DNA of 18,499 bases from Pseudomonadota bacterium (GTDB lineage: Bacteria > Pseudomonadota > Alphaproteobacteria > Rhizobiales > Rhizobiaceae), in NCBI GenBank assembly GCA_023428515.1, contig JAEYXI010000586.1, positions 1-18,499 on the forward strand. The letters are read 5' to 3'. The first letter of the stretch is position 1. Every line of letters begins with the position of its first letter. A model generated the notes under the pieces. That model saw only the letters and a list, made by a program, of their open reading frames with translations, ran no database searches and was not told the origin of the DNA. A program made the position numbers and the translations under genes. This document shows positions 1 to 6,777 of the stretch, piece after piece.

Positions 1-137
1 TTAACGACCCCGCCCGGTTAACAACCGTAAACCCATACTGGCACGCGTCCTGCTGCACCCGGCATGTAGGTCGTCGGAGGGCGCCATTCTGTTCGGCGTT
101 GGCACACCTGACGACCGAACGAACGGAGCTAAGTGGC

Positions 138-773
138 ATGAAGCAGGACGGATCAATTGCGCTGTTCCATTATTGGAACCGACTTCGTGGTGACCGTCCC
201 GCCCCCAAGCGTACGGAGATCGAGCCGGCCGACATCAAGACGCTGCTCGCCGATACCTTCATCCTGGAGCGGAATACGCGCAGAGAGGCGGTGTTCCGGT
301 TGGCGGGAACCCGGCTCTGCGCCGCTTACGGCCGCGAGCTCAAGGGCTTTTCCTTCCCCTCGCTCTGGCAGGACAGGGACCGTCGGCTGGTCGGCCGGCT
401 CGTCCACGACGTCTTCGATGCAGGCAATGTGGTCGTCATCGCCTTCGAGGGCATTAGCGGTAACCAGCGCTCGAACCCGTTCGAGATGATCATCCTGCCG
501 CTCGACGGAGGCGCGGACAATCAACGCTGCCTTGGCGCGGTGTCGGCCGCGCAAAAGCCGTTCTGGCTCGGCGCGGACCCGATCGTCGAAGCGCGGATCG
601 AATCCGTTCGCGTGGTGGATCCGGACCGCGAGCCTCTGTTCTTGAGGAACCGGCCGGCCATCGAGGTCCCTGCCCTCTCACCCAGCGAATTGCCTCCCGA
701 GCAGGATCGGGGTCCGTCTGGCTCGCGCCGGATCCGGCACCTTCTCGTGTTCGACGGCGGACGCGCAGAATAA
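138..773 (+). CDS. PAS domain-containing protein (PAS_5-like)
   Basis: This 211-aa protein matches the short stand-alone PAS proteins of rhizobia (PAS_5-type). The opening is typical: a helix ending in YWNRLRGDRPAPKRTEIEP, then a core running through FILERN, the segment around FRLAGTRLCAAYGREL, and a later IILPLDG strand. Such proteins are usually small sensory or signalling modules, and no output domain, signal peptide or membrane segment is visible here. I chose the ATG at 138 because GGAG lies about 9 bases upstream and family members begin near this methionine; an in-frame TTG at 99 would add 13 residues without a clear ribosome site. The C-terminal ~40 residues are proline- and arginine-rich and probably disordered. 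The next gene is a PilZ protein on the same strand 113 bases away. The ligand and partner cannot be read from the sequence. Confidence 0.8.
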   Translation: MKQDGSIALFHYWNRLRGDRPAPKRTEIEPADIKTLLADTFILERNTRREAVFRLAGTRLCAAYGRELKGFSFPSLWQDRDRRLVGRLVHDVFDAGNVVVIAFEGISGNQRSNPFEMIILPLDGGADNQRCLGAVSAAQKPFWLGADPIVEARIESVRVVDPDREPLFLRNRPAIEVPALSPSELPPEQDRGPSGSRRIRHLLVFDGGRAE

Positions 774-799
774 GGTTTTCCGGGCTTCGTGGCCCAAAA

Positions 800-816
800 C
801 TTACCGCTTATTAACC
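800..816 (+). promoter_or_regulatory. possible CtrA-like box upstream of the PilZ gene
   Basis: CTTACC, five bases, then TTAACC gives two half-sites 11 bases apart, the spacing of the alphaproteobacterial CtrA site (TTAA-N7-TTAA). The downstream half is perfect and the upstream half has two mismatches. It lies about 70 bases before the PilZ start. This is a match by eye only. Confidence 0.3.
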
Positions 817-886
817 TCTGTGGCGCTAGATTTAGTGGCCTGTTTTTGCGGCTCGCGAAGATTTCAGCAGAGGTTGAGGGGAAGCG

Positions 887-1504
887 ATGAGGTCAGCGGC
901 GATCGATTATGCGCCGTCAATGGCTGAGAGGCGCAATTTTCAACGCGTCCGCGTGAAGATTTACGGTCGCTTCATGCTCGAAGATCGCTCCGAACATTCC
1001 TGCCAGGTGATCGACATGTCGCCAGGCAATGTGTCGCTCCGCACCGACCGCATCGGCCAGCCCGGCGAGAAGATCATCGCCTATATCGACCACATCGGCC
1101 GTGTCGAAGGCGTCGTTACCCGCACCTTGCAGGACGGCTTCGCGATGACGGTGGTCGCGTCCGAGCGCAAGAAGGACAAGCTCGCCGCGCAGCTCACCTG
1201 GCTTGCCAACAAGCATGAGCTCGATCTGCCGGAGGATCGCCGCCACGAGCGCGTCGCGCCGCGCAACCCGCAGAGCGTGCTCCATCTGCTCGACGGGCGC
1301 CAGTACCCCTGCCGCATCATCGACCTTTCCCTTTCCGGCGCCGCGATCGAGATCGAGGTCAGGCCGGCGGTCGGCATCCAGGTGACGCTCGGCACCATGC
1401 GTGGCCAGGTCGTGCGCCATTTCGAAGATGGCCTGGCCATCGAGTTCGCCGTCATCCAGCGCCCGGAGTCGCTGGACGGCGAATTCGGCGGTCGGCTTTC
1501 ATAA
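887..1504 (+). CDS. Tandem PilZ-domain protein (c-di-GMP binding)
   Basis: This 205-aa cytosolic protein has two PilZ domains in a row, at about residues 14-95 and 117-195. PilZ domains bind cyclic di-GMP through an RxxxR motif followed by D/NxSxxG. The first domain has R16-N-F-Q-R20 and then DMSPGN at 43-48, where the final glycine is displaced by asparagine. The second has R118...R122 and a perfect DLSLSG at 146-151. The second domain should therefore bind c-di-GMP and the first may be degenerate. The ATG at 887 has GAGGGG about 6 bases upstream. There is no output domain, so it probably acts by protein contact on motility, envelope or polysaccharide functions. The next gene downstream is a LapG-type peptidase, a family often linked to c-di-GMP signalling. 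Confidence 0.88.
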   Translation: MRSAAIDYAPSMAERRNFQRVRVKIYGRFMLEDRSEHSCQVIDMSPGNVSLRTDRIGQPGEKIIAYIDHIGRVEGVVTRTLQDGFAMTVVASERKKDKLAAQLTWLANKHELDLPEDRRHERVAPRNPQSVLHLLDGRQYPCRIIDLSLSGAAIEIEVRPAVGIQVTLGTMRGQVVRHFEDGLAIEFAVIQRPESLDGEFGGRLS

Positions 1505-1662
1505 AAGCACCTTTTTCGAAACTTTTTTCGTACCGCGACGCGGCCAACAGCCGGCTCGGCGCGTCAAGCGCGAAGCCTTGCATTGCCTGGATTCCCCGTT
1601 CCGGCATAAACAATCTTAACCAAGCTCGTTGTGCATTTTATTCTCAATTCTTTACAACTAGT

Positions 1663-1680
1663 TCTTGATTTTATTCAAGA
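1663..1680. promoter_or_regulatory. AT-rich inverted repeat upstream of the peptidase gene
   Basis: TCTTGA, six spacer bases (TTTTAT), then TCAAGA form a perfect 6-base dyad. It lies in an AT-rich island (about 1630-1680) unlike the GC-rich surroundings, roughly 70 bases before the ATG at 1752. An 8-base palindrome, AACTAGTT, sits just upstream at 1656-1663. Together they look like a promoter or operator; the binding protein is unknown. Confidence 0.35.
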
Positions 1681-1751
1681 TTCCGGCGCGGTTTTTGCGT
1701 CGGATAAATCGCCTTCTGCCATTGTCTCCCTTCGAACGGGGAGACATAAAA

Positions 1752-2360
1752 ATGATCAAGAGGGCGGGGACGCCGTTGCTCCTTGCGGTGATGATCGGGC
1801 TCGGCGTCTGTGGGGGCGCTGCCCAGGCCGGACAGGCCTTCATGCACACCGGCGGACGCACCACACAGCCGATTGGCCATTACGAATTCTGCCAGCGCGA
1901 ACCTCAGGAGTGCCGTCAGAAGACGCCGAAGCAGGCGCCTGTCGAACTCACCCGCAAGCTGTGGGCCGCGATGATCGAGATCAACAATGCGGTCAACGCG
2001 TCGGTCTCTCCGCGCACCGACATGGAGATGTGGGGCAAGGAGGAAGTCTGGTCCTACCCCACCAATATCGGCGACTGCGAAGATTACGCGCTGGAGAAGC
2101 GCCGCCGCCTGATGGCGCTTGGCGTGCCTGCCGGCGACCTGCTGATGACGGTGGCCCGTCAGAAGAATGGCGACGGCCATGCCGTGCTGACGGTCCGCAC
2201 CAGCCACGGCGATTTCATCCTCGATAATCTCGAGCAGCGGGTGCTCGCCTGGTCGGACACCGAATACACCTATCTGAAGCGCCAGTCGGAGAGGAATTCC
2301 GGCGCCTGGGTTTCCGTCGACGACAGCCGCGGCGCTATCGCCGTCGGCAGCGTCAGATAA
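1752..2360 (+). CDS. Periplasmic transglutaminase-like cysteine peptidase (BTLCP/LapG-like)
   Basis: This 202-aa exported protein belongs to the bacterial transglutaminase-like cysteine proteinase family (PF06035), which includes LapG. The catalytic triad is visible: C109 in GDCEDYALEK, H143 in DGHAVL and D158 in FILDN. The signal peptide is clear: MIKR, a hydrophobic stretch, then AQA before residue 27, so it acts in the periplasm. LapG cleaves large surface adhesins when c-di-GMP falls. Rhizobial homologues of this short form are common, but their substrates are mostly untested, and no adhesin or LapD is visible in this window. The ATG at 1752 has GGGGAG 8 bases upstream; an in-frame start at 1665 would put 29 charged residues ahead of the signal peptide and is less likely. 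The PilZ gene upstream makes a c-di-GMP link attractive but unproved. Confidence 0.88.
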   Translation: MIKRAGTPLLLAVMIGLGVCGGAAQAGQAFMHTGGRTTQPIGHYEFCQREPQECRQKTPKQAPVELTRKLWAAMIEINNAVNASVSPRTDMEMWGKEEVWSYPTNIGDCEDYALEKRRRLMALGVPAGDLLMTVARQKNGDGHAVLTVRTSHGDFILDNLEQRVLAWSDTEYTYLKRQSERNSGAWVSVDDSRGAIAVGSVR

Positions 2361-2371
2361 AGCATCGGAAG

Positions 2372-2394
2372 GCGCCGTCCACGGACGGCGCTTT
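2372..2394 (+). terminator. hairpin terminator after the peptidase gene
   Basis: GCGCCGTC (2372-2379), a CACG loop and GACGGCGC (2384-2391) form a perfect 8-base-pair stem. It is followed by TTTC and starts 12 bases after the peptidase stop codon. The T-run is short, but stem strength and position fit an intrinsic terminator. Confidence 0.6.
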
Positions 2395-2397
2395 CAA

Positions 2398-2452
2398 CAT
2401 GATCCCCGACCGCAAGTCGCGAAAGCGCGCAACGGTTTCGGACAAGATCATG
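2398..2452. repeat. rhizobial-type intergenic palindromic repeat
   Basis: CATGATC at 2398-2404 and GATCATG at 2446-2452 bound a 55-base element containing a CGGTTTCGGACAAGATCATG-type segment. Sequences of this kind recur between genes in Mesorhizobium, Bradyrhizobium and relatives. Only one copy is visible here, so the repeat status rests on recognition. Confidence 0.45.
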
Positions 2453-2594
2453 CTCGTTGAGGGAATAGAGCGGCGAGCGTCTCGCAGAGAGGCGCCTCGC
2501 TACGACGAAAACCCGGTCGAGTCCCCACCCTCTCCGTCCCCAACGACCGGGTTCCAGGCGCCGGCCCCGCGTCCCCGGGGTCGGCTCCACCGAT

Positions 2595-3125
2595 TCAACC
2601 GACTTCCGACAGGCCCGCGATAAAACGCTTGCCGTTCTTCACATAATGCTCGGCCAGGACACGCAACCTCGCGATGGCTTCGTCATCCAGGGCGCGCACC
2701 ACCTTTGCCGGCGACCCGACGATAAGGGAACCGGCCGGGAACTCCTTGCCCTCGGTCACCAGCGCCCCTGCCCCGACCAGCGAATTCCTGCCGATCCTCG
2801 CGCCGTTGAGCACGATGGCGCCCATGCCGATCAGGCTGTTCTCGCCGATGGTGCAACCGTGCAGCAGCGCGCGATGGCCGATCGTGCAGCCGCGGCCGAT
2901 CGTCAGCGGAAAGCCGGGATCGGTGTGCATGATCGTGTGCTCCTGCACATTGCTGTCCTCGCCGATCTCGATCGGCTCGTTGTCGCCGCGCAGCGCCACG
3001 CCGAACCAGACGGAAACGTCGCGGCCGACCCTGATGTTGCCGATCAGCGTCGCGTCCGGCGCGATCCAGTTGCTCGCGCGGTCGGCAAAAACCGGCTGTA
3101 TTCCGTCTATCGCATAGATCGGCAT
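2595..3125 (-). CDS. Gamma-class carbonic anhydrase family protein
   Basis: This 176-aa protein is a left-handed beta-helix of the gamma carbonic anhydrase family (YrdA/PaaY/Cam type), running in hexapeptide repeats such as LIGNIRVGRDVSV and CTIGENSLIGMGAIV. The metal-ligand histidines are present at H67 (IMHTDPGFP), H84 and H89 (IGHRALLHGC), with the 17- and 5-residue spacings of the short family members. It would be a cytosolic zinc or iron homotrimer interconverting CO2 and bicarbonate, though many short relatives show little measured activity. The long acidic proton-shuttle loop of archaeal Cam is absent. It starts at the ATG at 3125 and ends with a short helix, the usual length for the family. 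It is divergent from the next gene across 157 bases. Confidence 0.92.
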   Translation of the reverse strand: MPIYAIDGIQPVFADRASNWIAPDATLIGNIRVGRDVSVWFGVALRGDNEPIEIGEDSNVQEHTIMHTDPGFPLTIGRGCTIGHRALLHGCTIGENSLIGMGAIVLNGARIGRNSLVGAGALVTEGKEFPAGSLIVGSPAKVVRALDDEAIARLRVLAEHYVKNGKRFIAGLSEVG

Positions 3126-3214
3126 CGTCTCTCCTCGATCTGTATGGCAGCGTGGCCACGATAGGAGAATCGGCCCGCCGCGCGCAAGGCGATAGCGGCA
3201 GTTCCGGGCAGTCC

Positions 3215-3231
3215 TTTACCTTCCGTTTACC
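3215..3231 (+). promoter_or_regulatory. possible CtrA-like box
   Basis: TTTACC, five bases, then TTTACC form a direct repeat with 11-base spacing. Each half differs by one base from the TTAACC half-site of CtrA. It lies about 50 bases before the preferred start of the next plus-strand gene. The match is by eye only. Confidence 0.35.
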
Positions 3232-3282
3232 ATGACGACGCCACAGTGCCGGCAAGCGCCGAACGGTGGCTGGAAGATCGTC

Positions 3283-4020
3283 ATGAAACAGGCATTAGCA
3301 CTCGCGCCGGAACAGCCGACGGTCACAGCGATCGACTCCTCCTTCATGATGAAGGTCTTCTACGTCTTCGCGGCGCTCGCCCTCCTCTCGCTCGCCATCA
3401 GCGTCGGCGGCAAATGGTTCGGCCGCTCGATCGCACTCGCTGGCCATACCGACGACACGACCCTCTACGAAATCGTCATCGGCAACAACGTGATCGCGGC
3501 GCCCGCCAACACGATCCGTTTCGACCGCCAGCGGCGCGGCGGCGTGGCGGACCGGCTCGATCTCTATATGCGCTGGCCCGCGCTCGACGGCTACAGCGAT
3601 GCCGCGCGCGATGACTTCAACCATGCCGGTGGTGCGCGGCGGATCGTCTTCCTCTCCTTCGAAGAGCGCGTCATGTCGCGCGACATGAGCGGCCGCCTGG
3701 AGTCCATCTACGCACCGATGCTCGTTCGTCCCGGCACTTCCGGCCCGGACGGCACGACGCTTTACGCCTTCGACCAGAAGTCGGGCTATCTGAACGAAGT
3801 GCTGGCCGTGGCTCCGCGAGAGGGCGGCGAAAGCTTCGTCGCTCGCTGCCTCGTCGGCGAAAGCGCCGATGAATCGCTGGCGCCCTGCCAGCGCGACATC
3901 CACGTCGGCGACAATCTCAGCCTGTCATACCGCTTCCCGCGCGAACTCCTCGGCGACTGGGCAAAGCTCGACGCCGCGATCCGCCGAAGGGCGGCGTCGA
4001 TGCTGAGAACCGGCAATTGA
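3283..4020 (+). CDS. Membrane-anchored protein of unknown function
   Basis: I do not recognise a named family in this 245-aa protein. It has a short cytosolic N-terminus, one membrane segment at about residues 22-45 (MMKVFYVFAALALLSLAISV) and a soluble, probably periplasmic C-terminal region of about 200 residues. That region includes a YEIVIGNNVIAAPANTIRFDRQRRGG motif, and two cysteines (in ARCLVGESADESLAPCQ) that could form a disulfide. The composition and even codon use look like a core rhizobial gene. The ATG at 3283 is preferred because GGAAG precedes it and the CtrA-like box lies just upstream; an in-frame ATG at 3232 abuts that box and lacks a ribosome site. It is convergent with DUF3126, with a hairpin between them. 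Confidence 0.72.
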   Translation: MKQALALAPEQPTVTAIDSSFMMKVFYVFAALALLSLAISVGGKWFGRSIALAGHTDDTTLYEIVIGNNVIAAPANTIRFDRQRRGGVADRLDLYMRWPALDGYSDAARDDFNHAGGARRIVFLSFEERVMSRDMSGRLESIYAPMLVRPGTSGPDGTTLYAFDQKSGYLNEVLAVAPREGGESFVARCLVGESADESLAPCQRDIHVGDNLSLSYRFPRELLGDWAKLDAAIRRRAASMLRTGN

Positions 4021-4038
4021 AAAGGCTTGGGAGCTGAA

Positions 4039-4055
4039 GCCCGGACACTCCGGGC
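4039..4055. terminator. hairpin between two convergent genes
   Basis: GCCCGGA, a CAC loop and TCCGGGC form a perfect 7-base-pair stem between the stop codons of two convergent genes. No T-run follows on either strand, so it is only a candidate bidirectional terminator. Confidence 0.45.
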
Positions 4056-4061
4056 GAATGC

Positions 4062-4265
4062 TCAGTTCAGGTCGATGTCGAGAATCGCCATCGAGAAATT
4101 GTAGTCGCCGTCCTCCTCGTCCTTGTAGACGAGGCCGATGAATTCGTCGCCGACATAGACCTCGGCCGAGTCTTCCTTGCGCGGACGCGCCTTCACGTCG
4201 ATGTTGGGATTTTGGAACACGCGCTTGAAGTAGGCGGTGAGCTTTCTGATTTCTTCCGGCTTCAA
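4062..4265 (-). CDS. DUF3126 family protein
   Basis: This small 67-aa cytosolic protein has the DUF3126 pattern: (L)KPEEIRKLTAYFKRVF near the start, then DVKARPRKEDSAEVYVGDEFIGLVYKDEEDGD and a conserved MAILDIDLN end. DUF3126 is widespread in alphaproteobacteria and its function is unknown. I chose a TTG start at 4265 because the family begins at the KPEEIRKL segment and GGAGAAG lies just upstream. An ATG at 4355 would add 30 basic, low-complexity residues not expected in the family. The charged, acidic C-terminal half suggests a small adaptor. Confidence is high for the family and moderate for the start codon. Confidence 0.85.
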   Translation of the reverse strand: MKPEEIRKLTAYFKRVFQNPNIDVKARPRKEDSAEVYVGDEFIGLVYKDEEDGDYNFSMAILDIDLN

Positions 4266-4451
4266 TTGTCTTCTCCGGTTTTTCTGGATCAACGATCCCG
4301 GAATAGATCCCCGCCTACGGCTGGGTCTCTCTGCGATTGGTCGCGCTTCTGGCATGGAGCGGACAGCGCTGTAAAGGCTGGTGGGAGTCCGCCGCGCGCT
4401 CGCGCGTGCTCACCGCCGAAAGATAGCGCGCCCGCTAACCCTGGAAAGGCC

Positions 4452-5300
4452 TCAGATATCGAAGCTGACGACGTGGTCCATCGCCTGCGACGGCAGCAAC
4501 TGGTCCATCTGGCGGGACGGATGGTCGCAGCCGCTCTCGCCGACCACGCGCGCCGGAACGCCGGCGACCGTCTTGTTGTGCGGTACGGGCGCAAGCACCA
4601 CCGAGCCAGCGGCGATCTTGGCGCAATGGCCGACCTCGATATTGCCGAGGATTTTCGCGCCGGCGCCAATCAGCACGCCGTGGCGGATCTTCGGATGGCG
4701 GTCGCCGCCGGCCTTGCCAGTGCCGCCAAGCGTCACGCCGTGCAGGATCGACACATCGTCCTCGATCACCGCCGTCTCGCCGACCACGAGCCCTGTGGCG
4801 TGGTCGATGAAGATGCCCTTGCCGATCCTGGCTGCCGGGTTGATGTCGGTCTGGAAGACGGAGGAGGAACGGCTCTGCAGGTAGAGCGCGAAATCCTTGC
4901 GGCCTTCATTGTAGAGCCAGTGCGCCAGGCGGTGCGTCTGCACCGCGTGAAAACCCTTGAAATAGAGCACCGGCATCAGGAAGCGGTCGCAGGCCGGATC
5001 ACGGTCGTAATAGGCCTGGATGTCGACGCGGACGATCGAGCTCCATTCCGGATTGGCCTTCAGCATCGCGTTGAAGCTCTGCCGGATGATATCGGCCCCC
5101 AGATCCTGGTGAGCCAGCCGCTCCGCGAGGCGATGGATGACAGCATCCTCCAGGCTCTCCTGGTTGAGGATCGTCGCATAGAGGAAAGCCGCGAGCAGCG
5201 GATCGCGCTCCACCGCTTCCGTAGCCTCTTCGCGGATCGCGCTCCAGATCGGATCGACCGGCTTGAGGTTCTGGCCGCGGGCCACGCTCAGCTTGTTCAT
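4452..5300 (-). CDS. cysE: Serine O-acetyltransferase
   Basis: This 282-aa cytosolic enzyme transfers an acetyl group from acetyl-CoA to L-serine to give O-acetylserine, the first step of cysteine synthesis. The N-terminal helical domain reads IWSAIREEATEAVERDPLLAAFLYATILN, and the hexapeptide beta-helix contains the CysE hallmarks GIFIDHATGLVVGETAVI, the HGVTLGGTGK segment, and GAGAKILGNIEVG. The catalytic histidines are expected in the DHATG and ILHGVTLGG segments. The C-terminal tail ends in DHVVSFDI; a terminal isoleucine is what cysteine synthase (CysK) recognises when the two form the cysteine synthase complex. I chose the ATG at 5300, with GGGAG upstream and the usual family length; an in-frame ATG at 5417 would add 39 residues running into the divergent promoter region. 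It is divergent from the HD gene. Confidence 0.95.
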   Translation of the reverse strand: MNKLSVARGQNLKPVDPIWSAIREEATEAVERDPLLAAFLYATILNQESLEDAVIHRLAERLAHQDLGADIIRQSFNAMLKANPEWSSIVRVDIQAYYDRDPACDRFLMPVLYFKGFHAVQTHRLAHWLYNEGRKDFALYLQSRSSSVFQTDINPAARIGKGIFIDHATGLVVGETAVIEDDVSILHGVTLGGTGKAGGDRHPKIRHGVLIGAGAKILGNIEVGHCAKIAAGSVVLAPVPHNKTVAGVPARVVGESGCDHPSRQMDQLLPSQAMDHVVSFDI

Positions 5301-5354
5301 CGGTATGCTCCCATTGCCAGTCCCGGCATTGGCGGTTCCTATAGACGGGATACT

Positions 5355-5385
5355 AGCACTATTGAACTCAATTTTCCTTAGTGCT
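5355..5385. promoter_or_regulatory. nested inverted repeats in the cysE/HD divergent promoter region
   Basis: AGCACTA (5355-5361) and TAGTGCT (5379-5385) are perfect 7-base inverted arms. Between them lies a second dyad, TTGA-AC-TCAA (5362-5371). The block is AT-rich and sits between two divergent genes, so it may be an operator, possibly for cysE. The regulator is unknown. Confidence 0.35.
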
Positions 5386-5424
5386 CCTTCAAATGGAATT
5401 GGTTCACCTGGATTCAAGCGTGCG

Positions 5425-6027
5425 ATGGCAAATGAACCCTTGATCGGCGAGGCGCTGAAAACCGAGCTTTCGGCGCTCTACCGCCAGCCCGGCCGTCACT
5501 ACCACGGCACGGCCCATATCGAGGCGCTGCTTGCGCTGGCAGCTGAGTATCGGGCGGATTTGTCTGATCCTGAAGCCGTCGAGGCGGCGATCTGGTTCCA
5601 TGACGCGATCTACGACAGCCGCAAGAGCGACAATGAGGCGCGCAGCGCCGCCCTCGCCGCTGAGAGGCTCTCGTCCCGCTGCGAACCCTCACGGCTGGCG
5701 CGCATCGCCGCTATGATAGAGGCGACGGCCACCCACGCCCTGCCCGATCTTGGCGACGAGGCAGCCAACCGCGACGCCGCCTTCTTCCTCGACATGGATC
5801 TTTCGATCCTCGGCGCGCCGCAAGCAGCGTTCGACAGCTACGAGGCAGCGGTGAGGCGCGAATATGCGTGGGTGGACGACGAAGCATGGCGAACGGGCCG
5901 CGCGGCCGTGTTGAGGAAATTCCTCGCCAAGCCGCAGATCTTCCAAACGAAAGCCTTCAGCGAGCGTTTCGAGGCTCAGGCGCGCAAGAACATCGCGCGC
6001 TCGATTGCCGCCCTTGCGGGGGGCTGA
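5425..6027 (+). CDS. HD-superfamily metal-dependent phosphohydrolase
   Basis: This 200-aa protein belongs to the predicted metal-dependent HD phosphohydrolases (COG4339 type). Visible motifs are YHGTAHIEALL near the N-terminus, the HD pair in IWFHDAIYD, and FFLDMDLSILG later, which together would hold one or two metal ions. The N-terminal ~40 residues (LYRQPGRHYHGTAHIE) are typical of this family. The substrate is unknown, and no membrane segment or partner domain is present. The start at 5425 follows a weak GGAT; earlier in-frame starts would read back through the divergent promoter into cysE, so I rejected them. The product ends with a helical, alanine-rich tail. Confidence 0.87.
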   Translation: MANEPLIGEALKTELSALYRQPGRHYHGTAHIEALLALAAEYRADLSDPEAVEAAIWFHDAIYDSRKSDNEARSAALAAERLSSRCEPSRLARIAAMIEATATHALPDLGDEAANRDAAFFLDMDLSILGAPQAAFDSYEAAVRREYAWVDDEAWRTGRAAVLRKFLAKPQIFQTKAFSERFEAQARKNIARSIAALAGG

Positions 6028-6046
6028 GCAATTCAGGAAAGCCGCT

Positions 6047-6340
6047 CTAGCGGCCGTTTGACTTGCCGGTGGCGCCGTTCCGGCGCTGCCGTTTTTCCCA
6101 CCAGACCGCCAGCCGGCGCCGACGCCTTCGCGCCCAGGCGAGGTCGTGCGAGAGCACCAGGAGCCCGAGCGGGATCATCCAGAAGCCAAGCACTGGCAGG
6201 AAGCCGAAAATCCCGAAAATCACGAGGAGCGTCCCGATCGTGATTCTCAGCGCCTTCGACTGCGGCAGATGGATGGTGCGGCCGAAAAGATGGATCTTCC
6301 GCCGCGGCATCAGGCTGTGGTCACTCGTTTTTTCAGTCAT
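6047..6340 (-). CDS. Small membrane protein with a basic tail
   Basis: This 97-aa protein has a short polar N-terminus and one long or two tightly packed hydrophobic segments at about residues 32-65 (IGTLLVIFGIFGFLPVLGFW, then MIPLGLLVLS). They are followed by a strongly basic tail (RRRRRRLAVWWEKRQRR). The layout resembles small PGPGW-like transmembrane proteins, and the basic tail should stay in the cytosol. No catalytic motif is visible and the function is unknown. The ATG at 6340 has only a weak ribosome site. It is convergent with the HD gene with a gap of about 20 bases. Confidence 0.72.
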   Translation of the reverse strand: MTEKTSDHSLMPRRKIHLFGRTIHLPQSKALRITIGTLLVIFGIFGFLPVLGFWMIPLGLLVLSHDLAWARRRRRRLAVWWEKRQRRNGATGKSNGR

Positions 6341-6485
6341 TCCATCTGCGTGGATTCGTTCGACGGACGGCTTGTTGTCGCAAGTTTGCGACCTAAATGA
6401 AGCAGCGAGAGGCGCATATGATGCGTTTTCGCGGAAATTGCGAGCCGGCGTCGAAAACGCGGCCGGAAAAAGTTCCGCCCGCCCC

Positions 6486-6513
6486 TTTGCAAACGCGAAA
6501 GGTGTGGTATAGG
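6486..6513 (+). promoter_or_regulatory. promoter of tRNA-Asn
   Basis: TTTGCA (6486-6491) and TATAGG (6508-6513) are separated by 16 bases. The TATAGG ends about 25 bases before the mature tRNA, followed by a GC-rich leader. This is the usual arrangement for rhizobial tRNA promoters. Confidence 0.5.
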
Positions 6514-6538
6514 CACCCCGCGTTCACGCGAGCCCTAT

Positions 6539-6614
6539 TCCCTGATAGCTCAGCTGGTAGAGCGTTCGACTGTTAATCGAATGGTCGCAGGTTCGAGTCC
6601 TGCTCAGGGAGCCA
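6539..6614 (+). tRNA. tRNA-Asn (anticodon GUU)
   Basis: A complete cloverleaf can be drawn. The acceptor stem is TCCCTGA/TCAGGGA, the D stem GCTC/GAGC with loop AGCTGGTA, the anticodon stem TTCGA/TCGAA with loop CTGTTAA (anticodon GTT at 6572-6574), and the T stem GCAGG/CCTGC with loop TTCGAGT. The discriminator base is G, and CCA is encoded at 6612-6614. All stems pair perfectly, so the gene looks functional. It marks the left edge of the accessory stretch, and tRNA 3' ends are common integration targets, but I found no second copy of the 3' end downstream. Confidence 0.97.
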
Positions 6615-6640
6615 CTTTCACCACCGCAAAGCCCCAGCAA

Positions 6641-6658
6641 TTCCACCAATCGGTGGAA
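6641..6658. terminator. hairpin 27 bases after tRNA-Asn
   Basis: TTCCACC, an AATC loop and GGTGGAA give a perfect 7-base-pair stem. It may terminate the tRNA transcript, but no T-run follows, so a protein-binding dyad is also possible. Confidence 0.35.
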
Positions 6659-6777
6659 GCGATCCTACCGCGTCAACGGGAATCCCGGAGGACCAGCTTG
6701 CGCGATTACGGTCCGGCCGAGCGCCTGACCACCCGTCGGTGCGCGTTACTTTTCCGCGAGCGGACCAATCCAGTAGC

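Noticed and set aside
775..800. GTTTT-CC-GGGC...GCCC-AAAAC stem after the PAS gene as a terminator
   Set aside because: The stem is only four GC pairs plus a bulged AT part and is followed by no T-run, so it was not listed.
4212..5381. Long plus-strand reading frame (389 aa) opposite cysE
   Set aside because: Antisense shadow of cysE; the composition is unlike a protein fold and no ribosome site is visible.
6583..6614. Integration direct repeat of the tRNA-Asn 3' end
   Set aside because: No second copy of the T-arm/acceptor sequence was seen by eye downstream within the window.
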